Shown here in pieces: positions 45,513 through 56,184 of a stretch of 64,000 nt of DNA; positions within the stretch are counted from its first letter, which is position 1; every line of letters starts with the position of its first letter. This DNA comes from Rhyzopertha dominica (Eukaryota > Arthropoda > Insecta > Coleoptera > Bostrichidae). Where the stretch lies: positions 6,448,001-6,512,000 of the forward strand of contig QCXZ01000075.1 of assembly GCA_025024175.1 (NCBI GenBank). The letters are read 5' to 3'. A program made the position numbers and the translations under genes. The notes under the pieces are model-generated. The model did no database searches. It worked only from the letters and a program-made list of their open reading frames with translations, and was not told the origin of the DNA.

Positions 45513-45951
45513 ATGTATCACGGAACCACGCTGCAGTTCGTCAGCCATCGCGAGAAGATGCTCAAAGGGCTCAACAACAACCCGAGTCCCTTCTCGATGG
45601 ACAACCTGCTTTCAGGGGGGAAAATGTCGCCGGAGAACTTGGACATCAACATTTCCGATAAGAATCTGGACGAAACTGACGATGGAGACTTCAAGAGAAG
45701 CTCGGAGGGCAAAAGCTCTGAGAACGAGGCTGACAATGATCGGTTGTCTCCGATGGAGAAGAGCGATGTCTTGTTGAGGTTCAACGGTTGCTTTAAGAAT
45801 AGGATTTGTTCTAATTGTGGCAGGCTAGACTGTAATTATTTGCACTGTAGAATGACCAGTGATAGTATGATTAAGGACAACAAACCAGTGCTTAAGTTCA
45901 GTGTAAGTGCAATTCTAGGTAATGAGCAGCCGTCGAGAACTGTACAGAATG
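45513..45951 (+). CDS. Dbx: First coding exon of a Dbx-like homeobox gene
   Basis: The frame opens at ATG 45513 and reaches a splice donor G|GTAAGT at 45951/45952 after 146 codons plus one base. Near the N-terminus is PSPFSMDNLLSGG and near the end VLKFSVSAILG; both resemble engrailed-homology (Groucho-binding) motifs, and Dbx proteins have such motifs at these two places. Between them are an acidic Ser-rich stretch and a Cys cluster, CFKNRICSNCGRLDCNYLHC. Dbx proteins are nuclear homeodomain repressors in neural patterning. The homeodomain itself is not found in the window and should lie in later exons. Reading past the donor meets a stop at 46014-46016. A later Met (MLKGLNNN) is an alternative start. 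Another homeobox class with eh1 motifs is possible. Confidence 0.72.
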
Positions 45952-45957
45952 GTAAGT
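45952..45957 (+). other. Splice donor of the Dbx-like exon
   Basis: GTAAGT matches the strong consensus and follows the conserved FSVSAILG segment. An earlier GTAAGT at 45903-45908 would remove that motif and is less likely. Confidence 0.6.
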
Positions 45958-46021
45958 GCCTAGATACTTTTTCTGCGTCCGGTGATATGGCTGGTTACTT
46001 CAATACATTGAAATAAAGACG

Positions 46022-47475
46022 ATGAAATTAAAATTTTGGACGCTTTGTGATGTTTTATTATAATAATATCTTAAACAGAGACATAATAACATGTTTTAAG
46101 TATTATTTAACAACAATTGAACATTTTATGTGAAAAAAAAGTTGTTTTATTACAAATTAATAAATGAGGACGAAAAAGCACAAATTGATGGTGCAAAATG
46201 ACGTTAAATTAATCAAAACTGAAACAATTTGCTATCAAAAACTGGAAAGACGCATTTTTAATAACGGGTATTGTCCCCGAATTAATGCATGTATTTCCCT
46301 TGGCATGCCTAAAATCAATTGGCGAATGTCCTCTTGAGGAATACCTTCCCATTCCTCTAAAAGAGCTTGTTGCATCTGATTTAAAGTTAAAGGAGCAGGA
46401 ACACGACTTCGCATCCTTCGTCCAAGCATGTCCCAAACATGTTCACATCTGGACTTATCGCTGGGCACTCCACAACAGGAATGTTTAATTCGTTTAGGTA
46501 CTGTTGTGTGATTCTCGCGGTGTGTGGTCTGGCATTATCATGCATCAGAAGATGCAGTCATGACCAATAAAATCAACATAGGGGACAACAAGATCTTGGA
46601 GAATTTCATCAATGTACCTGGCAGCAGTGAAGGAGCCCCTCCAGAGAAATTCCTACCCACACCATAACTGAGCCCCCTTGGTAACCTATCCTGGGACTGA
46701 AGGTACATTCTGCAAAACGCTCTTGTTGTCTTCACCATACTCTCTCACGACCATCTGGAGACCGCAGGCTAAATCTGGACTCATCGGTAAACAAAACGCG
46801 TCCCCATTCATTTTCACATCATTGCTCGTGGCGCAACACGATGACGCCTAAGAAGGTCTGGGCCTATTGCAGGTCTACTACTGGTAACATTGGCTTCTCC
46901 AAGTCTTCGTCTAACTGTCCGCTCGCTTACATTGGTATTCCGGGCGTGATGAAGTCGATTTCTGATCTCTACAGCCGTAACACGACGATTTCGAAGGCTT
47001 TGTAACACGATAAACCGATCATCATGAGCGTTAGTTCTTCGTTGGTCGTCTAGTGTAAGCTCCAGTTTCCAACAAACGTGTAAAAATACGGTACACAGTG
47101 CTATAGGATATGTGACACTGTTGGGCAACATATCGCTCAGTTCTTCCGTCTTGAAGCAATGCAACAATAGCAGTTGCAGTTTCGGGATTAACAGCCATAA
47201 CAACACCACTTTAAAATTTGATTTACACCTGTCAGATTTCTAAAAACAAAGCATTGTTACCGTGGGTTAATGCCAACTATGCACTTTTAAGTGATACGAT
47301 CTCTGCAATTTTTTATTTTTGTGAGTTTTTATTTAAAAAAAATTTTCTTGACATAAAGGTTGAATTGTTGTCAGATTTGCGTTCAAGATATTATAATAAT
47401 AAAACATCACAAAACGTTAAAATTTTATAATTGTTTAAAAAAAATAATCTGCTCCGTTTCTCGTGCCAGTGAGTG
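46022..47475 (-). mobile_element. Tc1-like transposon lacking its outer left terminus
   Basis: The right terminus reads, inverted, CACTCACTGGCACGAGAAAC and is followed by TA at 47476. The inner repeat TTTGTGATGTTTTATTAT occurs near both ends (left at about 46045-46062). The outermost 40 bases or so expected at the left are replaced by the intron start of the Dbx-like gene. Confidence 0.82.
46230..47209 (-). pseudogene. Tc1-like transposase, decayed
   Basis: Starting at about 47197 on the - strand: KTEELSDMLPNSVTY, then DDQRRTNAHDDRFIVLQSLR, EIRNRLHHARNTNVSERTVR and RRLGEANVTSSRPAIGP (paired-like helix-turn-helix domain). After stops follow MHDNARPHTARITQQYLNEL and PAISPDVNMFG. A frameshift then gives CEHVWDMLGRRMRSRVPAPL and EEWEGIPQEDIRQLI. 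This is a classic Tc1 domain order. At least four inactivating lesions are present. Confidence 0.85.
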
Positions 47476-47639
47476 TAGTTGTATGTAATACGCATCAACT
47501 ACCACCTGTTACCAGAGAAAAATGTCGAGGGGATGAACTTTTGCTAGAGGATTTTTTTAAATTAAAAACAGTGCAAACTGAAGTTTCCGCAATGGTTATA
47601 TGCCAGTAGTGCATACTTTACTGTCCCCAGGATCTAAGA

Positions 47640-47990
47640 TTTGTATTTTTATGAAGAGCATTTGAAGTCAGTTCAACTAGCGGAGACAGAGGCTAGTGAA
47701 CACTTCTCCTCTACACGTTATGGACCATATACCAAGCCTTTGGTATACAGACAAAATCAGTTATATGCCATGCTGTCTGCACTGAACCTAAAAACAACAT
47801 TGACGAGTGGAATAAATCTGTCTGTAGTTGGTGGCGGTGCAGACATTTAATTCAATCAGTTTTTTGGTGTGGGAACAGAGTACAGTCTTGGCAACACGTA
47901 TAATACAGTCAAGTGCCAACTTGCCTCGCTTTAGGAGTGAGTTGATGCTTGGTATGGAGCGTAATTATACAACTTAGAAAAGGATGAAAA
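47640..47990 (+). repeat. Diverged relative of the 37.6-kb foldback unit
   Basis: ACCAAGCCTTTGGTATACAG and the next about 110 bases match 37621-37768 with substitutions. Both can be read as VYxQNQxYAxLSxL, here within a 69-codon open frame (47641-47850) ending SVVGGGADI. The following CAAGTGCCAACTTG-like segment also resembles block C. The family is unidentified. Confidence 0.55.
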
Positions 47991-48172
47991 TCATTGTAGA
48001 ATAATTCTCACACATTTTAAAAAGTATTACTCACTTTGGTGACCTAAACAACATGAAGTTTTGCCATCTGAGGAAACTGAAGCTGACTCCACGCCAGTAG
48101 GAAATGGGGTAACAAATTTGTGGAGTATGTTGAATGGATTCAAAGGTGCATTCATTGTGAAACATCCTGAAT

Positions 48173-48340
48173 CAATTAGGTAGCTTGGAAACAAGCTGAT
48201 GGAACGCATGTGTTTTGTCTCACACCGTTATCTCTTTGACAATAACCGTTTTAGGTTGAAATGATCGTCAGAGTTATCTGATAAATCAAGTGAGATAAAG
48301 CACATACGTTCAATCAGCTTGTTTCCAAGCTACCTAATTG
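48173..48340 (+). repeat. Second inverted-repeat module with hammerhead-like loop
   Basis: The 40-nt arms 48173-48212 and 48301-48340 are inverted copies with about two mismatches, separated by 88 nt. The loop carries the fold at 48232-48273. The spacers are 19 and 27 nt, against 22 and 27 nt in the module at 918-1064. The arm sequences of the two modules are unrelated, so the arms may be flank- or element-specific. Confidence 0.6.
48232..48273 (+). ncRNA. Hammerhead-like RNA fold (variant core), second locus
   Basis: CTCT (stem I), TTGACAA, one T, AACC-GTTTTA-GGTT (stem II with loop), GAAA, TGATCGTC, AGAG (stem I). Compared with 974-1013, the core TTGACAA, GAAA and GTC are kept, while both strands of stem I and stem II have changed together. 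Confidence 0.45.
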
Positions 48341-49105
48341 GTTTAAATTTGTGGAGTACTAAATTCTCTGCATTTTTTTTTCGTAAAATACATAGTTTTT
48401 TTATTAAATCTTACTGAAATATCACTATATGACAGAAAATATCACTTTACAGTACTAAAACTTTGCTGCATATGTTATGACCAAAGAAAGATTTCTGCAA
48501 ATTTTATTTGAAATCGGTATTTTGTGGAATCCTCAAAGTAACCTTTGGTAAAGAATTGCAGGAGAGTCAATGGTGATGAAATTAGCCCTAGCCTAACCTA
48601 CAAAGTAGGAAGCGGAACACCTAGAACAATAACCACATATAAAACGGTATCTTCAAGCTTTAGGTACTCATCAAAAAATATTATTGGAATTGTACGAACT
48701 CGAAGTAATTTTGTCGTATTAATGGTGAAAACTCTCATATTTTTTGTAAATTAACTACAATTATGAAGTCCAAAGCTTGGACGTCATCCACGGGGATAGA
48801 TATCATACGTGTACATCTCAATGAAATACGCTCTAATTTAAGTGAGATTCAGCTTAGTTTCTGTCGGTGGCCTACTAAAATATCCTGTCGTTATAATTCA
48901 GAATTCTTCTTAATCTTCAGGGGCTTCATCTTTCTTTGGCCGAAGATTGCAAGCTTTATATCGTAATCGCTATAACGTCGTATAAATATAGTTTTTTCTT
49001 TTAAGTTCTACGTGTTGTTTGCACCGTGGTCTATTAACTAACCAATGTTTTATCACATTTCAAACTGTACATTTCACCAAATAAAATCGATTTTTTGGAC
49101 AACCC
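48341..49105. other. Gap, nothing recognised
   Basis: No supported coding or repeat feature. Confidence 0.35.
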
Positions 49106-49109
49106 AGCT

Positions 49110-50291
49110 ATCTTTTGTTATTAAAAATAAATTGGGAATCAATGATGGCTATGCGCTATGGTTCCTGTCACCGTACTTATTAAAAGTCAAAATGTACTCA
49201 AACAATAAAAAAACCCATGATTCTGATTTATAGTGAATGCAAGACAAATGCTTCCGCTGCTACCCGTTTATACAAACAACGTTTTCCAAATAGAAGAGCT
49301 CCTGCCGGTACAATTTTCAAGAGACTTGAATTAACTTTAAGGACAAACTTTTAACTTCTAACTTTTAACTTTTAAGGACCACCTGGCCACCACTGAAAAA
49401 GTCAAGAGAAAGAACAGCAACAGGCCCTGACAATGAAATTAGAGTATTGGAAATAATTGACGAAAATCCTCATATTAGTCAAAGGGTAGTCCCAAGAGCA
49501 ACCGGTATTAGTCTGTCTTTAGTACACCGATTAATTAAGGGCGATCAATTTCATCCGTATCACATGCAATTGGTTCAGGCCTTAAAGGAGACAGATTATC
49601 CTAAAAGACTGGCTTTTTGTAACTTTTTTCGGGAACACCAAAATTTGAATGTGAGATTTTATGACAACATTTGCGTCTCAGATGAAGCAAGATTTTCTAA
49701 TAATGGTGGAGTTTACAAACATAACATGCATTATTATGCGCAAATAAATCCACGTTGGGTTCGAGAAGGACATTTTCAAACTATCTACTCGACGAATGTC
49801 TGGTGCGGAATATTGGGGAATCAAATTGTTGGGCCTTATTTCTTTCGCGATAGTTTAAACGCTACTCCTTTGGATTTTTTTCTGTGGGGAATGGTAAAAG
49901 AGCAAGTATACCAAACACCAATTGAAAGTGAAGAACATTTATAAAATAAAATACGTGATGCATGTAGATCCATCACTCCAGAAATGTTAATGCATGTTAA
50001 AAGATCGTTTTGGGCACGAATTTAAGCTTGTAAAAACAGCGGAGGGCGAAATTTTAAGCATTTATTACATTAATGTTATTGAATAAATATTTTTCAAAAA
50101 TAAAATTTGTTTTACAATACCGAATTTACTTAAAGAATATGATTGAAGTTTATGTCAAAATTTACGAATTTATACAGCTCTCTACGTTTTATATTTTTTA
50201 AGACGATGAACAATTATCAATGTTACCTCTGCAAAGGTATTTTGGGTTGTATTTTTAATTTCGTCAGGGTCATTATCATTCGGGAAACATC
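49110..50291 (+). mobile_element. DD41D-type transposon, copy 2, truncated and internally deleted
   Basis: It matches the element at 9215-10635 from inside its 5' leader to its right inverted repeat (GTCAGGGTCATTATCATTCG, ending near 50291 as ACATCC). The left inverted repeat is absent. About 210 bp corresponding to 10011-10222 are deleted, removing the second catalytic Asp. A short ACTTTTAACTTCTAACTTTT duplication occurs at 49347-49370. Confidence 0.88.
49447..49944 (+). pseudogene. DD41D transposase, internally deleted
   Basis: The frame MEIIDENPHISQRVVPRATG continues through HRLIKGDQFHPYHMQL, CVSDEARF and YSTNVWCGILGNQIVGPYFF. It jumps from RDSLN directly to ATPLDFFLWGMVKEQ. It keeps the third catalytic Asp lost in the 9.4-kb copy but lacks the second. 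A stop follows EEHL at 49942-49944, and the C-terminus continues with further stops. Confidence 0.85.
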
Positions 50292-50702
50292 CATATTTAC
50301 ATATATGCATAATTATAAATCATCCTCGAAGTCAATTTACAAATAATGTCTCACTTAAATTATTCGTGACTTTTCTAACTAATTCTATAACACTTTGCAT
50401 CATCTATATTTGGTGTTTTATTTTGTTTCTTGATGTGATTTTTCAGCTGGCTCCAAATCAGCTCTATTTATTTACACAATTTACTTAATTAAATTTTATT
50501 CGTAATAACTCACCTTTTTTCTAATCCATTTACTTGGAAATATTGGTTCGGGTTGATGAAGGCAAAGATGACTCATATCTTTAAAATGTCATTAGGACTT
50601 ACGAGGTAAGAATATGGATCCAAACAGTTCAATTACCAACGAAATTGAATATTATTGTTATGGATAATGCACAGGGAAAACAAACAAAAACTAAATCATT
50701 AT
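50292..50702. other. Gap, nothing recognised
   Basis: AT-rich, no motif seen. Confidence 0.35.
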
Positions 50703-50830
50703 TGGTAAATTTATAATTTATCATTGTATCCATAAAAACAATTGTAAAAATAATAATAAAAAACTGTCAAGTCAAGTTTATGATTTATGAACAATTCCTT
50801 CCAAACTATTACCAAATACAGTCCACTCCA
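50703..50830 (+). repeat. Left LTR-like repeat
   Basis: 128 bp, begins TG and ends CA; nearly identical to 51044-51171. Confidence 0.65.
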
Positions 50831-50959
50831 AAAGGAAGGATCGTTGATGTCCACCCTGGGCCAGACGGTATCATTAGGGTAATATCAATAAAAACAAGCA
50901 CTGGTGTTGTCAAGCGTGCTGCAAATAGAGTTATTCCGTTATTAGAAGAAGAACACTGA
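50831..50959 (+). pseudogene. BEL/Pao C-terminal coding remnant (DUF5641-like)
   Basis: The frame reads RIVDVHPGPDGIIRVISIKT, then STGVVKRAANRVIPLLEEEH and a stop. In BEL/Pao elements this segment ends the integrase-side C-terminus just before the 3' LTR, which fits its place here. All upstream gag-pol sequence is absent. Confidence 0.65.
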
Positions 50960-51001
50960 TTTTAGAAGAAGAACACTGATTTTAGAAGAAGAACACTGAT
51001 T
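50942..51001 (+). repeat. Three 20-bp tandem units
   Basis: TTAGAAGAAGAACACTGATT is repeated three times without variation, starting at the end of the coding remnant and including its stop codon. Confidence 0.8.
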
Positions 51002-51043
51002 TATATTTATTGTAAACCATTCTTTTGTTGGAGGGTAAATTTA

Positions 51044-51171
51044 TGGTAAATTTATAATTTATCATTGTATTCATAAAAACAATTGTAAAAATAATAATAA
51101 AAAACTGTCAAGTCAAGTTTATGATTTATGAACAATTTCTTCCAAACTATTACCAGATACAGTCCACTCCA
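51044..51171 (+). repeat. Right LTR-like repeat
   Basis: 128 bp, begins TG and ends CA; partner of 50703-50830. Confidence 0.65.
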
Positions 51172-53076
51172 AACCCCAAACAATTATATATTTTGATTTT
51201 ATGGTAAACGGCTTATTAACATGGTAAAAACACCTTTGCGTACCCCTAAGAACATATTTGAACATCACCATCGGAATCAGCATAATTAATTAATTAATTA
51301 CATATAAAACGACATTCGTCTCAAACTGAACTAATTTTTCCACTTACGTAATCACATCTCTCTTCATTTACTGTACTAAATGAAAATTCTTTTATCTTGA
51401 CAATTTAGCAAGAATGCATTTGTATTAGATTTACACGTCTGACGAAGAAAACTTCAAAGTCAGAAAATATGTAAGAAATAGTAAACCTGTAGCAATGAAA
51501 ATTATTAACGTAAATGATTATTCTTCGGACTCCAAAGATGAGTTGTAATTATGTACAAAATTTAATTAGTAAATTGTGTAGAAATATAGGTTCTAGTTAG
51601 TGAAATGTTTTTATGCAAGTATAAAATGTTTCCAGGGCCTGTCTGGTAGGGTGCTTATGTTGTCCCATTAAAATCCCAGATAAGACTGCCATAAATTCCT
51701 AGCAGCATGAGTTCTTTGGAGAACTTCTTTGACTTATACGCCGTTTTCTCATTTTTAGTTTTAAGAACTATACACAACCGTGTTTTTCAGTTAAGCTCCT
51801 TCTTCTTCATCATCCTCTTCTGGTCATTTCATTTTTTCCGTGCTGGATACGCCCGGTAAATAAAATATAGTATATTATGTTATGAGGAGATAAAGTGAAC
51901 TTTTATGTAGCAAGGCTGGAGATAGGTCCAGCCGCGCTACATAAAGTCACTTTAGCTCCAAATAACGTATGCTATTTTTTTAAACGTCGACAAAGAATCT
52001 AGCACTAATTAAAAATTTGAGTAATTTTAAATTTGCGTATCGTGCTTCAGTGATTATTTTAGTTTGCTCTGGGAAAGGTTTCTCTAGTGACGAAATGTAA
52101 ACAACCAGAAAAATAATTTGATGTGTCACAAAACCTGGCTGCATTTTGTAAGTTTTACCGAATATTCTAAAAATATTTCCCATTGGAACTAATCATTTTG
52201 CAGTTTTCGCCATGTCAGACATCGAATGCACGCCCCCTGAAGTGGCTGAGGCCGCTTCAGAAGTTGTAAATAATTTAATCAAGTTTCCTTAATATTTGCC
52301 GCCGTGGCTGCAAATGATTTTTGCTGCGTATATGGAGCAAAAGTGAGTGTCATTGTTGCTAAGATATAATTTGACACTTTGGCTCCTATGCTAGCTGCAG
52401 AAAATTGCCACTTTAATAACGTTGGAAAAAAACAAATTTATTTTATGCTAACTAAAGTTAACTTGTAAGTATACAATTGCGGCCTGTTTATTAAAAATGT
52501 CTGCTCTTTACGACCCCAACCTAACGAGCGCCATTAAATTAGCACATCTCAGCTCATCCTTCTCTCATTTTTGTTGCACCCCGCCACACAATGTTATTAC
52601 AAGTTGTCCCGACAACAATACAATGAATAGGAATATCCTCTGCTCGCAACACCCTGTAAAAACATTTCTTTATGTTAGTATCTATTTAAAACGTTCGATA
52701 AACCGCCGCATTGTGCTCGCACAATGGATTTTTTTAAGATAATCCTCATCGAGACGTAGGTATGTTTACCCCTGGGATTATCCGGCTCGGATAGTGATGC
52801 GCATACAGGGTCGGACTGGCCTCTACACCTAAAGGGGGATAAAATAATTCTCGCTGCATTGGTTTTGACTTGCAAGTTTCTTGAAGTTTGCTAACTGTGC
52901 CTGTCAGTTTCGGTTGCTAAAAGATGATGTTCCTTTTACTTTTACTTATCTAAATAAATTATTATATATTCCATCTCGATAATTGATGATGCCCCTGTCC
53001 CCCCACTCCTCCAAGTCCGCCATTGCAATATCAAGATTAATTTTCTTATACGGTTTTATCTGTAACTTGTTATATA
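51172..53076. other. Gap without supported genes
   Basis: (TTAA)n-like run near 51286-51300. Short frames at 51980-52183 (-), 52497-52742 (+) and 52675-52875 (-) show no recognised motif. Confidence 0.35.
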
Positions 53077-53236
53077 CAGGGTGTAACAAAATTGGCGCTA
53101 AATTGCGTATTTAATGCACTTCAACAATCTGCAAAAATAATTGATTTATCTCCATCAGTTTTTGTGGAAATTAAATAAGTGAAAAACACCATTAATGAAA
53201 TTCGATTTAACACCATTAGACTTTTTTCTGTGGGGT

Positions 53237-54564
53237 GCAATGTTTTTTAAGTAAGTACCGTTTTGGAATTAAAAAAAGACGTGCAAAGATGTCGCAATAA
53301 TTTTATCTTACATGAAAGCCTGTACCTTAATCTACTTTTCTACATAATTTCCGTGAATATTGAGGCACTTGTCCTAACGTGGCACCAGTTTTTGAACACC
53401 CTCCTTATAAAATTCTGCCGCCTAACTTGTTAACCACTGTATCACAAATGTTTCGACTTCGTTATCGTCTTGAAGGCGCTGACCACCCAGGTGTTTCTTC
53501 AAGTGCAGGAACAAATGGTAGTCGCTGGGCGCCAGATCAGGGCTGTATGGAGGATGATCTAGAGTTTCCCATTTAAAAGATTTGATGAGATCTTTGGTCC
53601 GATTAGCCACATGTGGACGGGCATTGTCATGCATCAAAACGATACCCTTACTCAACTTGCCACGTCTTTTGTTCTGGATTGCACGACGCAGATTGTTCAA
53701 TGTCTTACAATAAGACGCTGCATTGATTGTCTCATTACGAGGCAGAAACTCCACTAGCAATACTCCTTTTCTGTCCCAAAAAACTGTGCACATGATTTTC
53801 CGGGCAGAAATTGTTTGCTTAAACTTCACTTTTTTGGGTGATGATGAATGTCGCCATTCCATGGATTGTTGTTTCGATTCTGGTGTGACGTAGGCCACCC
53901 ATGTTTCGTCACCAGTAACAATTTGGTCTAAAAAATCTTCACCTCCATTGTGGTACCGCTCAAGGAAAGTCATTGCACTGCCTAAACGTTGGGTTTTGTG
54001 CAAATCCGTCAACATTTTCGGAACCCAACGTGAACACAATTTCCGGTAATTCAAGTTCTCGGTCACAATGCGATACAAAACACTACGAGAATATTGAGGA
54101 AAGCAGTCGCACAATGGTGAAATTCTAAAGCGTCTGTTTTCTCTCACCTTTTCGTTAACTTTTTGCACCAAATCTTCATTAACGACCGAAGGACGCCCAC
54201 TCCGTTCTTCATCATGCACATTTGTGCGGCCATCTTTAAATGCTCTCGCCCATTTCCTTACCATTCCATCACTCGTAATGTTTTGTCCGTAAACTTCACA
54301 GATCTCACGATGAATATCGATCGGTTTTACGCCTTTAGCACTAAGAAATCGTATAACAGCCCGTACTTCACAATCGGCGGGACTCACGATTGTCGGAGGC
54401 ATCTTAAACACTCAGTAAACAACGTATACAATGAAGAATCAAACTGTAATGGCGTCAGTGCGTAGCCAAGAGATGTAGGTAACCAGCCCGCATGCGCGGA
54501 ACGCCGACCGTAGCGCTGCGGCGGCGGAATCGCAAAACGGTACTTACTTAAAAAACATGCCTCG
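53237..54564 (-). mobile_element. mariner transposon (DD34D), copy 2, nested
   Basis: The right inverted repeat ends ...CATGCCTCG followed by TA (54565-54566). At the left only TGTTTTTTAAGTAAGTACC and an altered TGCAA remain, so the outer bases of the left repeat are lost or diverged. It is almost identical to the copy at 31668-32993. It interrupts the transposase reading frame of the outer element. Confidence 0.9.
53350..54411 (-). pseudogene. mariner transposase, full frame with two late stops
   Basis: The frame runs uninterrupted from MFKMPPTIVS to FVIQWLTS (329 codons), including SDGMVRKWARAFKDGRTNVH, VTGDETWVAY, HDNARPHVA and APSDYHLF, so the whole DD34D catalytic triad is intact. A TAG at 53422-53424 replaces the Gln present in the 31.8-kb copy. 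A second TAG near 53376 replaces Tyr in the PRYDECLN block. It lacks only about 25 C-terminal residues, and activity cannot be judged from sequence. Confidence 0.9.
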
Positions 54565-54720
54565 TATATTCGCAACCGGTGCTAGACATTGAAGATTTGA
54601 GAAATAAAATCTTGAATTCTTTTGCTACTTTAGAAAAATACTCAACTTTGCTCCTCATTTAACCGTATCTCTTATCGTTTCCGAGATCCCAATGGTGAAC
54701 CACGAATTTGTTACACCCTG

Positions 54721-55290
54721 TATAGCATGGACATCTTTCTGTTTATTTTGTTTCAGGCGGCAAGTCAATACCAAAAAAAAACGAAATAAAATTAATCCAT
54801 CTGAATCCAACTTAATACTCAAAATCAAATTGATAATTAGTATAATACGTAAATTTTAACAACCATCCTTGTAGTTATCTATTCTAGATGCTAATACCTG
54901 CTTGATTTGTCCAATATGAATTTTAATACAATTTTTATAATTAATTTGACAAACTACATTAAATTGCAGTGCCAACATTTTAACTTGGTATACGATACCT
55001 ATTGATCGTTTTATTATGATAAAAAACTAATTTGCTTTTGCTGTGGCTGCTTGTAACACTGGTGAATCTAGTGTGTTTTTTGACCCTGTTTCAGATTGCA
55101 GACTGCCATAAAATTTGATTGATGATGTTCAAAACAATTTTTTTCTGATTGCCGTTTTCTTAATGAAGTTTAAATTATTCTCGTAAGAACAGCTTTAGTG
55201 TAATATATGGTATTTAAACAATTTCAAAATAGCATCTTTTCTGAAAGAAAGTTCAGAGTGAAAATTAAATAATTTACGCAAACAAAATGA
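54721..55290. other. Gap, nothing recognised
   Basis: AT-rich; no motif. Confidence 0.35.
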
Positions 55291-56184
55291 TTTGTTTAAA
55301 TCTAAATTACACAAAGTCACAAATTCTTTATATGAATCCTGCAACACCTTATGACCTTTCTGAGATACATAGAAAAGGTTGTCCGATTAGACCAGACGTT
55401 TCATATGTAAATTTTCCTTGTCACAAATTAGCAAAGTGATTGAATTTTGATAATTTCTTTGCTATTAAAAATAGTGTGGATGTGACTGACAAAATCAGTA
55501 GTTTCAATGTTCCGAAGGAATCTTCTCTCGTTTCATTCGATGTTAACAATTTATTTCCTTCCATTCCTCCTGACGATTGTATCAGAATTTTAAGTGATCT
55601 ACTTTAAAAAAATTATTGATTTAGCTTTACTTCATAAAAACTTTATTTTGTTAACTAAAGTCTTAAATCAAAATGTCTTTTCTTCTAATAAACGAAATTT
55701 TGTTCAAAAACAAGTAGATCTCATTAATTTTCTTTCTTTTGTTAGTTCATTACATTACATTAAATCTCAGTGATGAAAAATAAATAAATAAATAACAGCA
55801 TCTCTTTCTTGGATTTGTTAATTAAATGTAACGAACCGTATACTCAGTTTACTTTCGAAATTTTTAGAAAACCATCATATACAGGTAATATTATTTCTTA
55901 TAATTCTTTCCATCGTTACCTATATAAATTAAATTTAAAAAAATAAATTTCATTCTTTATTTAATAGATTTTTTAAAATACCTCTTTTCTATATGGCTTT
56001 TGGAAAACAACTTGGAATTATTTCGCAAATTGCTTATTGTTATAATTTTTCAAATTATTTAATAGAAAAATTATATCTTAAATTCTTAACAAAATTTAAG
56101 TTTTCATTGAATAATTTCTCTTACTATGACTTCATAATTTTTATACATATTCGTCTTATTTTCTATATCTTCACAGTTAAATAA
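55291..56184 (+). pseudogene. Penelope-like element pseudogene without catalytic box
   Basis: Pieces in order are EIHRKGCPIRPDVSYVNFPC, HKLAK, FFAIKNSVDVTDKISSFNVP, SLVSFDVNNLFPSIPPDDCI, SISFLDLLIKC-like text, FEIFRKPSYTGNIISYNS and KQLGIISQIAYCYNFSNYLI followed by EKLYLKFLTKFKF. They align with the 3.3-5.2 kb element. The segment containing the GSSLSP and YVDD blocks is deleted (near 55740-55800), and many stops are present. It ends shortly after the RT without a recognisable endonuclease. Confidence 0.82.

Larger units (their letters stand above)
50703..51171 (+). mobile_element. Miniature LTR element with BEL/Pao coding remnant
   Basis: Two direct repeats of 128 bp each (50703-50830 and 51044-51171) start TGGTAAATTT and end CCACTCCA, that is TG...CA, and differ at only a few bases. 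The 213-bp interior encodes GRIVDVHPGPDGIIRVISIK and TGVVKRAANRVIPLLEEEH, the C-terminal DUF5641-type segment of BEL/Pao polyproteins, then three 20-bp tandem units (50942-51001). No matching target duplication is evident. Confidence 0.65.
53077..54720 (+). mobile_element. TIR element (CAGGGTGTAAC), host of a nested mariner
   Basis: CAGGGTGTAACAAA at left and TTTGTTACACCCTG at right are inverted, with TA flanks (53075-53076 and 54721-54722). The remaining interior outside the mariner includes LTPLDFFLWGA (53208-53240) and, after the mariner, YSQPVLDIEDLRNKILNSF (54565-54625). Both are from the C-terminal part of a DD41D-type transposase. Most of the gene upstream of TPLDFF is deleted. Confidence 0.8.

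Noticed and set aside
50942..51001. CRISPR-like array
   Set aside because: Three adjacent identical 20-bp units without spacers are a simple tandem duplication, and this is a eukaryotic genome.
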